From NCBI GenBank assembly GCA_005765155.1, contig VCCP01000008.1, forward strand, positions 930,001 through 994,000: 64,000 bases of DNA, written 5' to 3'. Of this stretch, positions 1-13,118 are shown piece by piece. A program made the position numbers and the translations under genes. The stretch's first letter is position 1. Each line of letters opens with the position of its first letter. This DNA is from Zelopaecilomyces penicillatus (taxonomy: Eukaryota; Ascomycota; Sordariomycetes; Hypocreales; Pseudodiploosporaceae). The notes under the pieces are model-generated. The model was given only the letters and a program-made list of their open reading frames with translations, searched no databases and was not told the DNA's origin.

Positions 1-1047
1 CTGGCCTCCCCGAGACGAGCACCTGGAGGTCCACCGGTTATGCCTCCAGAGGAGGAGGCTCCTGTTCCACCGCCACAGCCTCGACTTGGACTATCTCGTG
101 GCTTGGCTGGTCGTTCTTTAACTAAGCCCGCCGCAAACCCCATTCAAATGCCTCCTGAGTCGCCACCCCCTTCAAGCGGACTGACAGCGGTTGAGAGAGC
201 AGAGCTTGAAGAGTTGCGGGCGGCCAATGAGCGACTTACAAGACAGGTTGAGGATATGCGACAGGAGCGCAGCAAGTTCATGTCCGAAATACAAGAGTTG
301 AAAAACCAGAATGCAGGTCTGATTGAGGATCACACACGAGATGTATTGAGCATCAAAGCCAAGGAAACGCAACTTGTCCGCGCACGAAGTGATGCTGAGG
401 CGACGGAGCAAGTGAACGAAAGACTAAGGCGTGAGCTTGATCGCTTAAAGAGAGCCCTCAGCCGCGCGGAAGGGCTGGGCTCGGCCTCTGGAATGGCAAG
501 TCCTGGTAAGTGAAAACCGTTGTCTTGTTATTAATCCCGTTGTGAAGGTTTATAAACCTCTAACAGTTTTGTTTTTTTAGTTGTCACATCTCCCACCCAT
601 GATGAGGCTGGCATTTATCGTGACTCTATACCCAACTCCACCGCCCGCAACAGAATGAGCTATACCAGCACGCTCTCCGAAGAGAAGGAGAATGGTGAGC
701 CGACCTATGCAAGAAGCAAGCTGAGCCCTGAGATTCGATACAACGGCAGTTCAACGTCATCTGGAAGGGGTTCGCCTGCTAGAGGCTTCAGGAACCCCGT
801 AGCACAATACGATGATGGTAGCGACTCTGGTTCAGGCGTAACTAGGGAACGTCCGGTTTCGTCGCTACCACAGCCGGCTGGGGGCAACGGGGTGGAGAGC
901 TGGAGACGAGCTGCAGAGGTGACGAGCCAGTTGAAGGCAAGGATTGAGCAGATGAAGGTACGTTTACGAGATGATGGCCTAGTGCAGGCTTCGCTTCAAC
1001 TTGATCTAACCTTTCTATAGGCTAAACAAGGCTTCGCCCGACCTTGA
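1..1047 (+). CDS. Coiled-coil protein, C-terminal part (5' end outside window)
   Basis: The reading frame is open from base 1, so the gene starts to the left. Three exons fit: 1-505, 581-957 and 1021-1047, with introns 506-580 (GTAAGT...TTTAG, phase 1) and 958-1020 (GTACGT...TATAG, phase 0). The last coding exon is only eight codons plus TGA. The visible protein has a Pro-rich linker, a heptad-rich coiled coil of about 100 residues full of Glu, Arg and Leu, then a Ser/Gly-rich disordered part and a short final helix. This layout resembles the tail of microtubule- or dynein-associated proteins (CLIP/CAP-Gly or NudE-like), but no diagnostic domain lies in the window, so that is a guess. If the last intron is kept, translation continues through it and stops exactly at the TAG of the acceptor, giving a different 21-residue end. 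It converges with VPS13. Confidence 0.7.
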
Positions 1048-1740
1048 AACTAGGTTATCTCGCCGTGCTCAACGGAATGGCAAAATTGTCCAACTTTTCT
1101 TCCCCTCAGCTTCGCTAGGCTTTGAATGAATGATGATGAATTGGCGACGAAGCTTGAATAGCTTCTGCAAGGCTTGCCGAGCTAACCGGGATAATCTGTG
1201 CATTTGTTACGGCGTTCGACGCATACCCCTTTATTTTGCGAGATATTTGGTTGATAGACGGTATGACTGTAGTTTAATGAATGCTGCTGCTGCGACTACT
1301 ACTTGGGAAAATTCGGAAGTAACATTTAATAGTGGGTCAGTTCACTACTGGCTTGCGGCTTGTGAATGAAAGGAGATGTATGACTTGATGGATGAAAGTT
1401 AAAGGCATGCATGGGTTTTTCGAAAGGGGGTTCTCGCGAAATTCTTCATTATACCAGTTATTTCATACCTGTCTATCTTACTACCCTAGCGAGTGGCCGT
1501 TGAATATACCCTGAGCGTCTAAACCTCCTTACAGGCTCTGTGCCATTGACTCTGAAAGTTTGCATTTCGTAATAATCGTCTCATTAATTATGGCAAATCG
1601 TGTTTTTCTCTAATCTCCAAACTTTTCATCATTACAGGAACACCTATAAAAAAAAACCATGTCTTCCGCCTCCTCTTTTGTTTAACTTCCTAACCTCCCA
1701 ATTTCCTGCCCTTGACACCAATTCGGCCATTTTATTGGTC
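1048..1740. other. Convergent intergenic spacer
   Basis: This spacer lies between two genes that end toward each other, so it should hold two 3' untranslated regions. I see no convincing gene; the short open frames have no recognisable protein character. Confidence 0.5.
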
Positions 1741-4700
1741 TCATGACTCACTCGCCCTAAACCTCCTATTAAACTCTTCTACTGCCACACCCAGCATCTT
1801 GTATAAAAAGCCCCTCTCGCTGCCGCCTCCGACGGGTATAAACGGTCCGTTGGCCCCGCCCCTCAAGGTCAGGCTGATGCCCGTCCTCTCCTTTGCAATT
1901 GTCTGGACGTCCTTCATGGGCACGTCCCACTCGCTGGCGAGTCTCTTGGACCGGATTAGTAGGATGCGAGCAAACGTCACCATGACGACCATATCTTCCT
2001 TGGGGAGTTCGAGGTGTCCAATGTACTGCTCGTCAAAGTACCTGCCGTTGTCAACCTGTTTCAGCCAGTACTGGCCGAGGGCCTCGCGCGGGTTGTAGGG
2101 GCGTACAATGCCGTCGCTAGGGATAAACCGCGGGAAACGGGCACGGTCGAGTTCGGTCCCGTCAAAGACGGTGGTTGTGTTGCGGATACCTTCGCTGACG
2201 TTGCTGGCCATGTCGAGCACGCCCACGGCTGGCTTGGTTGCCAAACCCAAAACTCCCTTACCAACTCCTTTGAAAAATCCGAGAGCACCACCTTGTTCAG
2301 CGCCTTCGAGAGGTTTGAGTGCCAGGCCACCTACGCCGGATGCAACACTTGTGAACAAGCTGTTTGCTCCCGCCGTGACGCCGTACAAAGCATGCTTCGG
2401 TCGGTTTCTTGCTCTTGTGATGCGTCTTCGGTCCTGGAACTGCTTATCTAGAGATGCAGCCGCAAGACCCTTGCTCAGACTTCCAGTAAACTTGGAAAAG
2501 CTGTCTGAGAAGCCAAATACAGTCTTCTTGGCAAAGGACGCTGCACCCTTGGCGATACCCATTCCAAATTCCTCTGGCTTGTCAGAAAGAATGAGTCCCT
2601 GGTACGGCTCGTAAAAGATATCTGTGACGCCTGAAGAGATATTATTGAACAATCCCACTGGGTTTCCAAGGAAATCGGCCGAGCCCAGAATCTTGTGGAT
2701 TTGGTACATGACCTCTTGACTGTAATGGTTTGAAATATTCTGAATAAGGACCTGTGTGGAGACCCTAACATTATCTAGGATCAGAGCATTGAAACGCACT
2801 GGCGCATCATTGACGTTGCCGATTGCCATAGTCATCACGTTCAGGAAAAACATGATGGGGTTTCGAGTAGACGTTTTATCTTCGGCATTGACTCGCTCTG
2901 TCCGCATGAAACTGAGGTCAATCTGCATCGGCTGGATATTCAACACCTCAAAGTAAATGTCCTGCCCAGACTGTAGCTGGCTCGGTTCCGGAATATCCAA
3001 GTCTTCGTCACACAGTTTGCCCTCCTCATCAATCATGGTCCAACTGGCACCCGGGACATTTGAGAAGTCAAGCAGCGCAAAGACGAAGTCTTCATCCAGA
3101 TCAACCGTCATCTGTTGTAGTAGAATCGTAGCATACTTTATGTATAGAACTCCGTACGAATCGTCCTTCACGCGGCTCATCATGAGATGTATCGACGGGT
3201 GCGCTTCAACTTCCTGTGCCTTCTGCGGCACCACACTAGGGTACAATACCATTGGGAAAAGACCACCGTAGAGCTGATTGTCAATCTGCATCCATTTCAC
3301 AGACAGAGAAAACGTCTGAATCAGTGGCGAATCACTTAAGCGCAATTGGACATCCCGGAATGTAATGTACGCTAATTCCTTTAATTGCGCGTTAATCAAC
3401 GATATGCCGATCCCAGACAGTTTCAGCTGTGCCACGAATGTAGCGCCAGTGTTTTGATCCTTTATTTCGAATGATTCGGGGCCTGTTTGGGTTCTAGAAA
3501 GCTTCTTTGGCTTGTAGATGCTGTGGCTTTGACGAAAGTTGCTAAGAACCAGGGTTTGAGTTGGTCCATCTGCAGCAACGTTTATATCGATAATTTTCTG
3601 CTGGCCATTTGAAGAAACCAGCTTCATTGGAATCTGATTTCCAATTTCTGCTAACTTGACGTGTCGCTCCTTACCCATCGTAGCGATCACCACCTCTCGG
3701 AACTTGGCGGCTGGGAAGTCCCACGCATACGGCATGATACTCCTAGGAGGCAGGCGGTAACGAATAGGCTTCCATCCGCTACGATCCTCAACATCGTCCT
3801 CGTCAACATTCGGATTGGCTTGGTAAAAGGTGAATTCCGTATCACTTTCATTGCGCATGGAGAACGGCCAGTTCTTGGTTTCCATACTGAACTGGAGAAA
3901 GATGGTAGAGTCTTCCACCAAGATTTCCACTCTCACTAATCGCTGACGTTGGCCCGCTTTAGCAATCTTGACATGGGTAGTGCCTACATCAGCAATATTG
4001 AAAGGTGACGTCCAATGATTATCACCTCCTGGATAACATAGGCAGAGCTGTTTAACAGCAGACTTCTGCATAAAGTGCAGCGGTTGTAGGGATGTAGGCT
4101 TTAGTGTAAGGTACCCTGAGGAGCTGGATTCCCGGATAAGAATTTCCTCGTCCAGTTTGTTCTCGAGAACAAAGCGCGGTGCGAGTGTCACTACTTTTGA
4201 CATCTTGTACTTGCCGTCTCCCGACTTTACCGTTATGCCGAGGTGAATTTCCTTGCTCTTGGACGCCGAGTTAAGAATGACCTCTGAATTGCTCCCGATG
4301 GCGTCAAAGCTTTGAGCTTTGCTCCACTCCGAGTCTGCAACCTTGAGCAAGGCTCGATTCCGATGATCATCAGTTCCAAATGAAAACATCAATGGCAACG
4401 CCTTGGGGCGATCTCTGTCCGTGGTATCAATGAGAGGAAATTGACCAGCCGCGGCTTTGGCTTGCTGAAGGAAACTCTTTGCCTTCACTGCCAGGTCGAG
4501 ACCCGTCTTATTGAGGATCACATAAGGGCTGTACACAGTGACTTTGAACGCGCCACCACTGTTAGGAATCTTGAAGTAATGCAAGCTTAGGTTGAGCGAC
4601 AGCCCTTGATCATCCTTGACGATGATTCGATTCTCCTTGCGGAAATCCTCGTTGGCCCCCGAGTTGATGATTGCAAAGTCGCTGGGCTTGAAAACGGTGT

Positions 4701-7700
4701 CTTGCATGTCGATGTTGAGTAGTAGAAGGTGTGAAAGCTCCACCACGTGGACAGGGCTGACGCCGCCTTTGCGAAGGAAGTTTGACCAGTCCTTCTTCGT
4801 GTTCTTATCGTATATTCTATATTTGAAATCATACGGTAAAAGATTCTCAAGCGTGACAGGTGCTGACAGCTTGACTTTCATGTATGGATAAGTTCTATGA
4901 GATGGTTAGCAATATGTGACTTCTGATGATATCCTTGAGATAGTGTGTTAATGGCATACTTGGCGATAGGATTCGATTTCTCGAATTGTGCATGTACTTG
5001 GAAGTAGAACGGATCGCCATTCTCTCCCTTGCAAAGCAATTGCTTCGTAGGTCGCTTCATTAGGTCTCTCCACCAGAGGTGTTCCCCACTCCACTGGTAT
5101 CCGAATCCTCCATCCGGACGCACAAGAACTCTCTTTTCATATACAGCCCCAACAGGAGCTGGACGTGATTCACCCGGCGCGATCTTTTCGATCTTGAGGA
5201 GATGGCCATCCTGAGCATCGTACACACCGAGTTCCACCGGGATTTGTGTTGCATTCTCGACGAGTAGGGGAGATCGTAAAGTGACGTATTTGACATTATC
5301 AGCGCCAAGGCTAACCTCCACGCATAGTCGGTGCATAATATTGTCTGTCTTGGGTCGCAGGCCGTACAAGTACTCTCCCTCTCGGTTCAGGCGCACGCTC
5401 TTGACGGGGTCGAAACCACTTGCTTCCAATTGAACAGTGACATTGTTCTGGTTGGAATCAGTAAGTAAAGTCTCACGCATTTTCTCCCAGTGTTCGAAGC
5501 TCCATGGAGCCTCTTGTCCATCTTCGAGTCGAAGAGTTATGGGCTCGTCGCTGGTAGGGCTCTTTGAGTGGATATCAGCGTCAAATCCCGTATAGTTTCT
5601 TATGCGATATGGTGCCTCGATGCCTCTAGGTTTATCTAATACATCTTGCTCTTGTGTTAAAAAGTCGAATGATTTGGACGCCAAGGCGATGGTGGCGGTC
5701 GTTATAGTAATATCGAGTGTTTTCTTTGACACCACGTCGACAGATAGGAAACCCGTGCTGGGGTCTTTCGCCACCCCCAGTCCGACCTGCCAGGGCTCCA
5801 ACAGCGGCTCCCAGCTTGACTTGGAGAAGTTGTAGACGTTGGAATAGGTGTCAATAGCCACTTCTGCTTTCAAATTTGTCGACCAGTTTTCGGCTGTAGC
5901 GGTAAAAGTCTTCACCCCAACGTCAAGAATTGGCAGCTCATGAAGATCGCCAATCAAGACAACTCGGACGCCGTCTATTGTAGCAGAAATCTCCTCATGC
6001 TTGCGTGGCCCAGAACGCTGAGCCGCAGACTCTGTTTTCGACGGTCTTGTCACGACTGTCGTCGTCCCTTTTGTTCTTCCTGTTGTGGTTGGTCCTTTGC
6101 CGGTTGTAGACTTCTGTTTCAAAGAGCTCTTCCGCAACTGCCTGGCCTTTTGCTCAGCGACTGTCGCCTTTGTTCCTTTGCTGTCACTATCGGATAGTTC
6201 TCCTGCTCGGCCAATGATCTGCAGCGCAAGAAGAATATCTCTGAGGGACAAACGTAAAATGAGCGGCTCGACTTCTACGTGGATGTTGGTAGAATTTGCC
6301 AGGGACGTATCCATATTTAGCTGAATGCAAAAGTCGTCAATAATTCGCAGGCGCGAGGTTTCAAATTTGTCCATGCGACACAGGAACATGCCAATTTGAG
6401 ACACATTAAAGGTAAGGGCATGCTGCTGAGCCAAAAGTACCTGTCGAATCCCCAAAACAATTGCTTCAGAGCTTGAGCTCAGGGGGTTAGCGATGAGAAT
6501 CACTTGTGCATCAACAAGATTGACTCGGAAGGCGATATTAATTCCCGACTTTTCTTTCGCTCCAGCCATTTCATCATCGGAACCGAATCCGTTCTTGCGC
6601 CTGGATCCAACAGATCTTGACCGACTTGATTGATGTGCATTGAACGTAACCTGCATAGAATCTGCGTCTGAGTCTTCTATGGTTTCAGCAAGGCTCTCGT
6701 CATCCATTGGACTTGTCTCATCGACTGTCAGGCCCTCGGTGGCGAACTTTTGGAGAGCAAAAAGATAGTCTAGGGCAAAGATCACTCGTGGGCTGTCAAT
6801 AATAGCCATGGCAATAAGGCTTCGTTCTTTACCACCAGACATTGTCACACTCGCCATAAGCTGCTGTGCATCTTTGTTTGAGGAGGTCATGATGCGGCGG
6901 AATTTGTTGGTGTCACGAGGTCGGCTATCGTAGATAGTGAAAGAACGAATGAGAAGCTCGGCCTCTAGAGAGTTATCCGACAACATTCTCGTCTTGATTT
7001 TTGTATCATCCAATGAGAACCGAGAAAGACTGCAGGAGGCCAAATCTTCTACAGGTTCATCGTCTGGGGCCATGAAGAGCTCCAGACCTACGGTGTTTAC
7101 TTCAAACACAAAATCAAGCTTAGTCCAGGTGTTTGCAACTGATCCAAGCTCAGGTCCAAGATCCACTGGCTGCTGGTCATCACTGGACTGGTCATCTGAA
7201 GGCGTGGTTTGTGCTCGCTGCAGAGTTTCATCATCCACAAGCCGTGCCGCCTCTTCATCGGCATCGCCATCCCCACTGAACGCGGCGGGGACTGACTTGG
7301 AGATGTCCATCAAGAATTTTAGTTGGTGCTGTGTCAGGCGAAGCTTGATGTCAGAGACGGTTCCTGCCACCTCTGTATCTGGCCGTTTGACCCCCTCCCT
7401 GTGTTCAGCATGTGTAATATTAAACCCAAGATCAACATGGTCTATCATTTCCAGTTCCTCAGACTTGCCATTGGCATAGCTGAAGTCCGAGGTAAGCCGA
7501 ATATTTCTGATTCCCACAGAGATCTTCATTCCAACATCTGCGTCGCTACTATCATCGAGAGGAACAAAAATATTTTGTGCATAAATCTCACCCAGATAGG
7601 CGGTGACAAGGTCGCGTTCATGCCGGCCAGGGACAATTGTTCCAGGGAACACGACAATTGGTGTATTTACCACAATGTCGAATTTTATCTTGCTTGTATC

Positions 7701-10700
7701 TTGCTGTATTTGGTTGGCACGATTCAATGCGGCTTGTCGCGCAGCATTGTATAGGGCTTGCATCTTGCCAAATTTTACCAAAAAGTCAATGATTTTGCGG
7801 AAGGGTTCTTCAACGAAATTTAGCTTTACAGATCCAGCACGAAGGAATATGGAGCTGTCATATCCAGGATACGCCTTGGGATTATTTGGGTCAAAGGTTT
7901 CGTAGCGGAAATCTGCGAGATCATCCCCTTGGATAGTGACAAGCTGGCGTAGAGGGGAATCCTCTGGGACTCCAACGTTGACATCGTCAATTAAAGTGAG
8001 ATCACCCAACTTGGCGGAGATGCGTAGTGCTTTGCCTCGCAGGAAGATGCCTGCATCCGCGTGGTTGAATGATAGTGTTGCAATCCTGATCCCATCATTG
8101 TTTAAAATAAGACGAATACTCTTTAGGTCAACTTTAACGCGGATGGATCCTGCATTCGCGTTTTGTCGAGAAACATCCAGGGCTTGATCAACGCTTTGCA
8201 TATCGGCGTCATCATCAGAGTCGGAGAGCGCAAGCTGGTTTTGCTCTTCGTCATCGTTATCATTAGTGAACGTCACGAGAATAAAGTCCAAGAGCGTGAG
8301 CAATGTCTTTCGAGTAACAACAATATTAATCGTGGAGATGACTGTAGTAATATTTGTTTCTACCCCTTCGTACACGGGCATGAACTCGGGGGATAGCCGA
8401 TTGACTTTCATGAACTTGACATGAACCAGGCGGCGACCAGCTTGGATATCGTCGTTGTCGCCAGACGAAACAATAGACTTGAATTCGGCGGGCGGATTGT
8501 CAACAAAGTCGTCTACAGTTACCGAGCCCAGAGATACTTCGGCAGAAATGTCAAAAGGTCTTGTGTAAAACGCTAGATCAAATCGCTGCGCGACTAGCTC
8601 AACAAGTAGAACGTCAGGCTTGCTCCCATCGAGGTCACTTCGATAAAGCGAGCCCTTTAAAGTATCTACCTTGAAACGGAATTCAAAGCTGCGTTGCTGT
8701 ATTTTGAGTTGTTCAGCTGCGGCTCCATCAGGCGCATCTTCAAAATCGTCCTCATCATCGTCCATATCTTCCAACACAACAGCTGTGTGAGGCTGCAAGA
8801 ATTGAAAAGCCGACGACTGACGTCTGTCGCGCAGGGATTTCTGACGGCTTTTTCCCGAGGCACTGCTGACAAGCCGTGGGCGAGTTTTCCCTTTCTTTTG
8901 GGGCTCTGCAACAAGCTCGGTGTTTTTATTAAACTTGGGGATAGCGACATCAATTATTTGCATCAAATTCTTGTACTTGGAGTCGGAAACAGTGGCGTGT
9001 AGCATGGGCAAATGGCCCGACACCTTCAGCTTAGTGAGGTTTGGGGCTTTGGGAAGAATTGACGTTTCAACCACAAAATCGACGTTAATCTGCTCCACAA
9101 CATGCAAGCGAGAGTCTCCAGCTTTAACGTTCAAGTGCGCCTTAGTCTCCGCAATAGAAGAGCCGATGAGAACCTGGGTAGAAGTGAGTTTGACAATGAA
9201 TTTATCGTACATGATAGACTCGAGACGTTTGAGGTCATCTTCGTCATAGGACTGCCTTTGTTTCGACTGTATTTCCTTCATGGTGCTGTGATCGACTAAC
9301 TCGCTGTTGACATGAATATGACCAGCATCGACCAGAAGACAGGTTGAATTCTCCGTGGTTATACTGACAGGGACAATGATAAGAGGGGCTTGCAGATCCA
9401 ATTCGGCATTTATGGTTCTGTGCTCCTCCAGCGCGAACTCCAACCCGGCTCGTGTCTGTTCACGGATTCCCTCCACAGTGGCACCGGCACTTTCCATGAG
9501 GGCATTAATGGATTCCATGTGTCGTTCGGGTGGTCTGAAAAAATCGACAATGCCAATAGCAAAGTTGGGGTTCCAAACGACTTCCAGGGGTTTCAGTTTG
9601 CCCACAACAGCGATGTCGCCGTCCCGCTCGATGGGGTTCTTTTCTACTTCAAACTCAAAGAATGGCTCTTCTGTGTCGTTTTCTAGCTCAATTAGGGACA
9701 CTCTCTTGCGTCGTTTCGCGGATGGCGCATCCTTGACGCGGACAATCTCTGGATAGAGACTATCAGGTGTGGTGCCATCATAGACACGCAGTCCACCAAG
9801 ACTCATGCTAGCTAGAAGGGAGTCCTTCCGCTGCATCGCCTTCGCTTTGAAGACGTCGAAATGAAGACTGAGGAGGTCCATTGGATTGTCGTGGGGGCTC
9901 TTCTTGAGCGTAAAGCTGCCAGTGCTTAGAGACGCTTCAATACACAACTTAACTGCTTCTCGTGGAGTATCCACCGATTCTGCAAGAGCAGTCTTCTCAT
10001 CCCAGTCGATCATTTCATAAAGCTCTTTTCGTTGCTCCTCTGTCATTTGGGTATTCTCCTCGTTTTCTTCAATAGTTCCCTCTGGTTTGGAGCCCCATAC
10101 CCACGAGAGCCAGCCTTGCTGTTCCTGCTGCTGGGGCTGCTTTTTCAATGCGGCAGCGTTTTCTTTCTTCAACTGGTTGCGGGCCAAGGACCGCCAGAAT
10201 CTCAAATCCTCGTACCCGAGCTTGCGCTCGAGCTGATCGAGATCATCATTTTCCTCGGTTGTGAACTGCTGCTGTTGCTTATTCTTCTTGAAGAGCTCAA
10301 TGTACCGCCTGCGGTCATCCCGTCGCTCTCGAAAGTAGTCCCATGACCATTTTCGATTTCTCTCATGGATCTTGTTAAGCACGGCGTTACCGGCAAACTG
10401 AAGCCACGCTTTGGGATCTTCTTTCGGAGTGACGCCCTTTGGTTGTAGCTTCTTATACTCTTGATGCCGGATAAAGTAATGGAAGAGATCTACCATCATT
10501 AGGGCGTCTCGGTATTGATCGTCATCCAAAACAAGGCCAATTTCTTCGAACATCAATGTTGCTTTGAATTTTGGCACTTTGATATCTCCAGATTTGTCAA
10601 GTTCAATTTTAGCCTGGCCGTTGACTGGTTTCAAGATGTATTGGTGATTAGAAGTAGATGCCTCCGCTTTGCCAACCATTTTCCTGAACTTCTGAACTAA

Positions 10701-11423
10701 TTCTTCATGCGGTAATGTTTCTAGTGATGGACTCGTGGCCTCCCGCCCCGTGCCGAACAGTTCCGCATCAGTATTCCAGTATACTGCTAACGCGCCGAGC
10801 GTAGCCAGTTTGTGTGTGACAGCAGATGAGTCCTGGATAAATGTAGGTTTCCACTGACCATTTGTGCTGACGGCACTGAACTCTTCCAATGTAACTCCGA
10901 GCGCAAATGGATGGCCTGGAGCAGATATGGAGTCCTCGTAACGAATGTGAATGTTCTTGACGGTGATTTGTACATTGTCGGCAATCTTGGTGGCGAGACT
11001 TTCTGTGAAGCTCTGGCTCTTCTTCTGTTCCTCTTGACTCATGCCTTCCTTGTTCCTCTCTTTAAGAAGTTCGGCATTGTCCAGCCTCTCCATCTTGAGT
11101 CGGTGTTTCCTGCGCTCTTCCTCATCTTCATCATATTCAGCCTCTTCTTTAGGACTGGCCAGCAGGTAGACGTCTTCGACAAAGACTTTGACCGGAGCGC
11201 CGCGGATATTGGACCAAGGAATAACAAGGGTAAGTTCGCCGAGGTGGCCCTCCATTACATTGATGGGGAGCTTGAGCTGGTCGAGCGCTTCACGACGAAG
11301 CTCGAGGTTGCGAAGTTTGACATCGCCAGACCATATACCGACCTTGAGCTGTGTAGGATCGAAATTCTTCACGTACATGCCCAGGAAGCGGTTGAGCAGA
11401 CCGGCGGCGAGTCCTTCCAACAT
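1741..11423 (-). CDS. VPS13: Vacuolar protein sorting-associated protein 13 (lipid transfer protein)
   Basis: Two exons, 11423-4960 and 4894-1741, are joined over a 65-bp intron (4895-4959, GTATGC...CATAG, CTAAC branch). They give about 3205 codons, the usual VPS13 size. Splicing restores the family junction where NPIAK continues into TYPYMKVKLSAP. The N-terminus (MLEGLAAGLLNRFLGMYVKN) is a classic Chorein_N domain. The middle is the repeating-groove part, the adaptor-binding (SHR-BD/VAB) region follows around residues 1900-2450, and the C-terminal third has the Gly/Ala-rich amphipathic helices shared with ATG2 and a final PH-like segment. VPS13 is a bridge-like protein that moves phospholipids between organelles at contact sites such as ER-mitochondrion and nucleus-vacuole. 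The start is the first Met of the Chorein domain. It shares a divergent spacer of about 1.7 kb with the DUF3429 gene. Confidence 0.97.
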
Positions 11424-13118
11424 TTTGGAGTTGGTGGTGCCGTAACCCGGGCAAGGGGAACAATGGTTCGGTTGGGTGATTCAAGGTCTACCGGGGCGAC
11501 ATTGGTAAGTGCAGATTCTGGTAGCGCAATGTCTATCGTCTGTCGCCAACGCCCCGTGATGATTGCGCTGGGTATTGTCGTTGCTGTTCGGCTGTAGCTA
11601 TGGGGAGAAACGCCACCTGGTCGTAAGAGGGGAAAAGATTCGACGGAGAAGGTGCTCGAGGGTGGCCTCTTTGTGTTTAGGATAAGTGGTAGGCCGTAGG
11701 ATCAAGTCGTATGAAGTAGTCTGAGGTCGTATAGAATGGTTAGAGTCGGGCTTGTCGACTTGCCGCTTTCAAGGTGAGGAAGGTGTCCGTCTGTGTCTTA
11801 CTTGGCGCGGAAAGGTGCAGCAGATGGCGGCTGTGAAACAGTAGAAGGATGGCAAAGTCAGTCAGGGAATGACTGCATGTTCGATCATGCTATTGGGCAT
11901 GGTTGATGTCTGGCAATTCGAGGGGGTCACCATGCAGCGAGCAGGCCAGCTAAGGTCCAAGGCCTGATCAGGCACCTTGGTCGATAGTATGACGTGTGTC
12001 GAGCCCCACGCACAACAAAACCGTCAAAGCAGGGCAGCTTCTCTTCTTCTTCGGCCGCACTGCTTACCAAGGCTTGCTGTTAACCGAGATTCTCACGGCC
12101 GTTACAAGCCTCGTTAATTATGGTGGGGGTGTCATGTGATCCCCCCGTAGCAATAACAGAAAGCAGGTCCTAGCGGCCACTGCCTGTGAGTCTCCAATTA
12201 TAGAAGGCGACTAACTAAATATATTGGGTGGGCGTATCCATGCCTGAGAGATGTCTGCCTACCCTAGCACTTGGATTCGAAGCAGGAAATGAATTGTCCG
12301 CATCACCCAAATCAGAGCTGTAAACAATGTAGACAGATTGCGTTTTGATCAGGGTAAAGAGACATGGTATCTACTAGATACGGTATTCGAGATATTTGTT
12401 TCAAATGACTTCCAAAGTCTACACAGTAGATTATGGTAGGCTGGTTATGAGGGGAAAACAGTGGGCATATTGTACCACAACCAGCTGCTCCCATAATGAT
12501 GCGACAATAGTGTTTCCAAGAATACACTCTCGCGTCCCCAAAGTCCATCGTCCAGGCTAGGCTAGGCGCAAAATCAAGAAACAGACAGTTTCCCCAGGTT
12601 CTTTATTGATGGTGGCGCAACGACTCTGCAACTTCTACTCGTTGTTCCAAACTTGGCAATTACGTCACCACTTTTAGATCTTCGATCCCCCGTTTCGCAT
12701 TTATATCGTCATAACAATAGTTGCGTCACTGCTGCTTGATAAATAGTAGCCCGTCAACGGGGCAATGCTTCCGGCTTTTCTCTCTGCTCGAGCTAACATT
12801 GGCCATCTAATTTGTACAGTGTTACTCATTCTCCTTCAAGTGAATTGACCTACTATGTGACGGCATTGTACAGAGTATTCCTCATGCTACACCATTCGTC
12901 TATGTTGATCTCTTTGAATAGCTCCCCGCAACACACGTTCAATGTTTCCCTTTTCAGAGGGCTTCTGACTCTGTACAGCTGTCGTATTTGAACCTCTGCA
13001 CAAGCTTATGTTGTGCAAGCGCTCTACCAACGCAATTGACATCGGCTTGTTAACTCATTGCCATTGACAAAGCTAATTCTGAGTACCATCATTCATCGTC
13101 GACACAGCTCAAGGCATC
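11424..13118. other. Divergent promoter region between VPS13 and DUF3429 gene
   Basis: About 1.7 kb separates two start codons facing away from each other. It should carry both promoters and 5' leaders. No protein-like frame or RNA gene was recognised. A chance match to part of a pol III B box near 12270-12285 has no tRNA fold around it. Confidence 0.5.
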
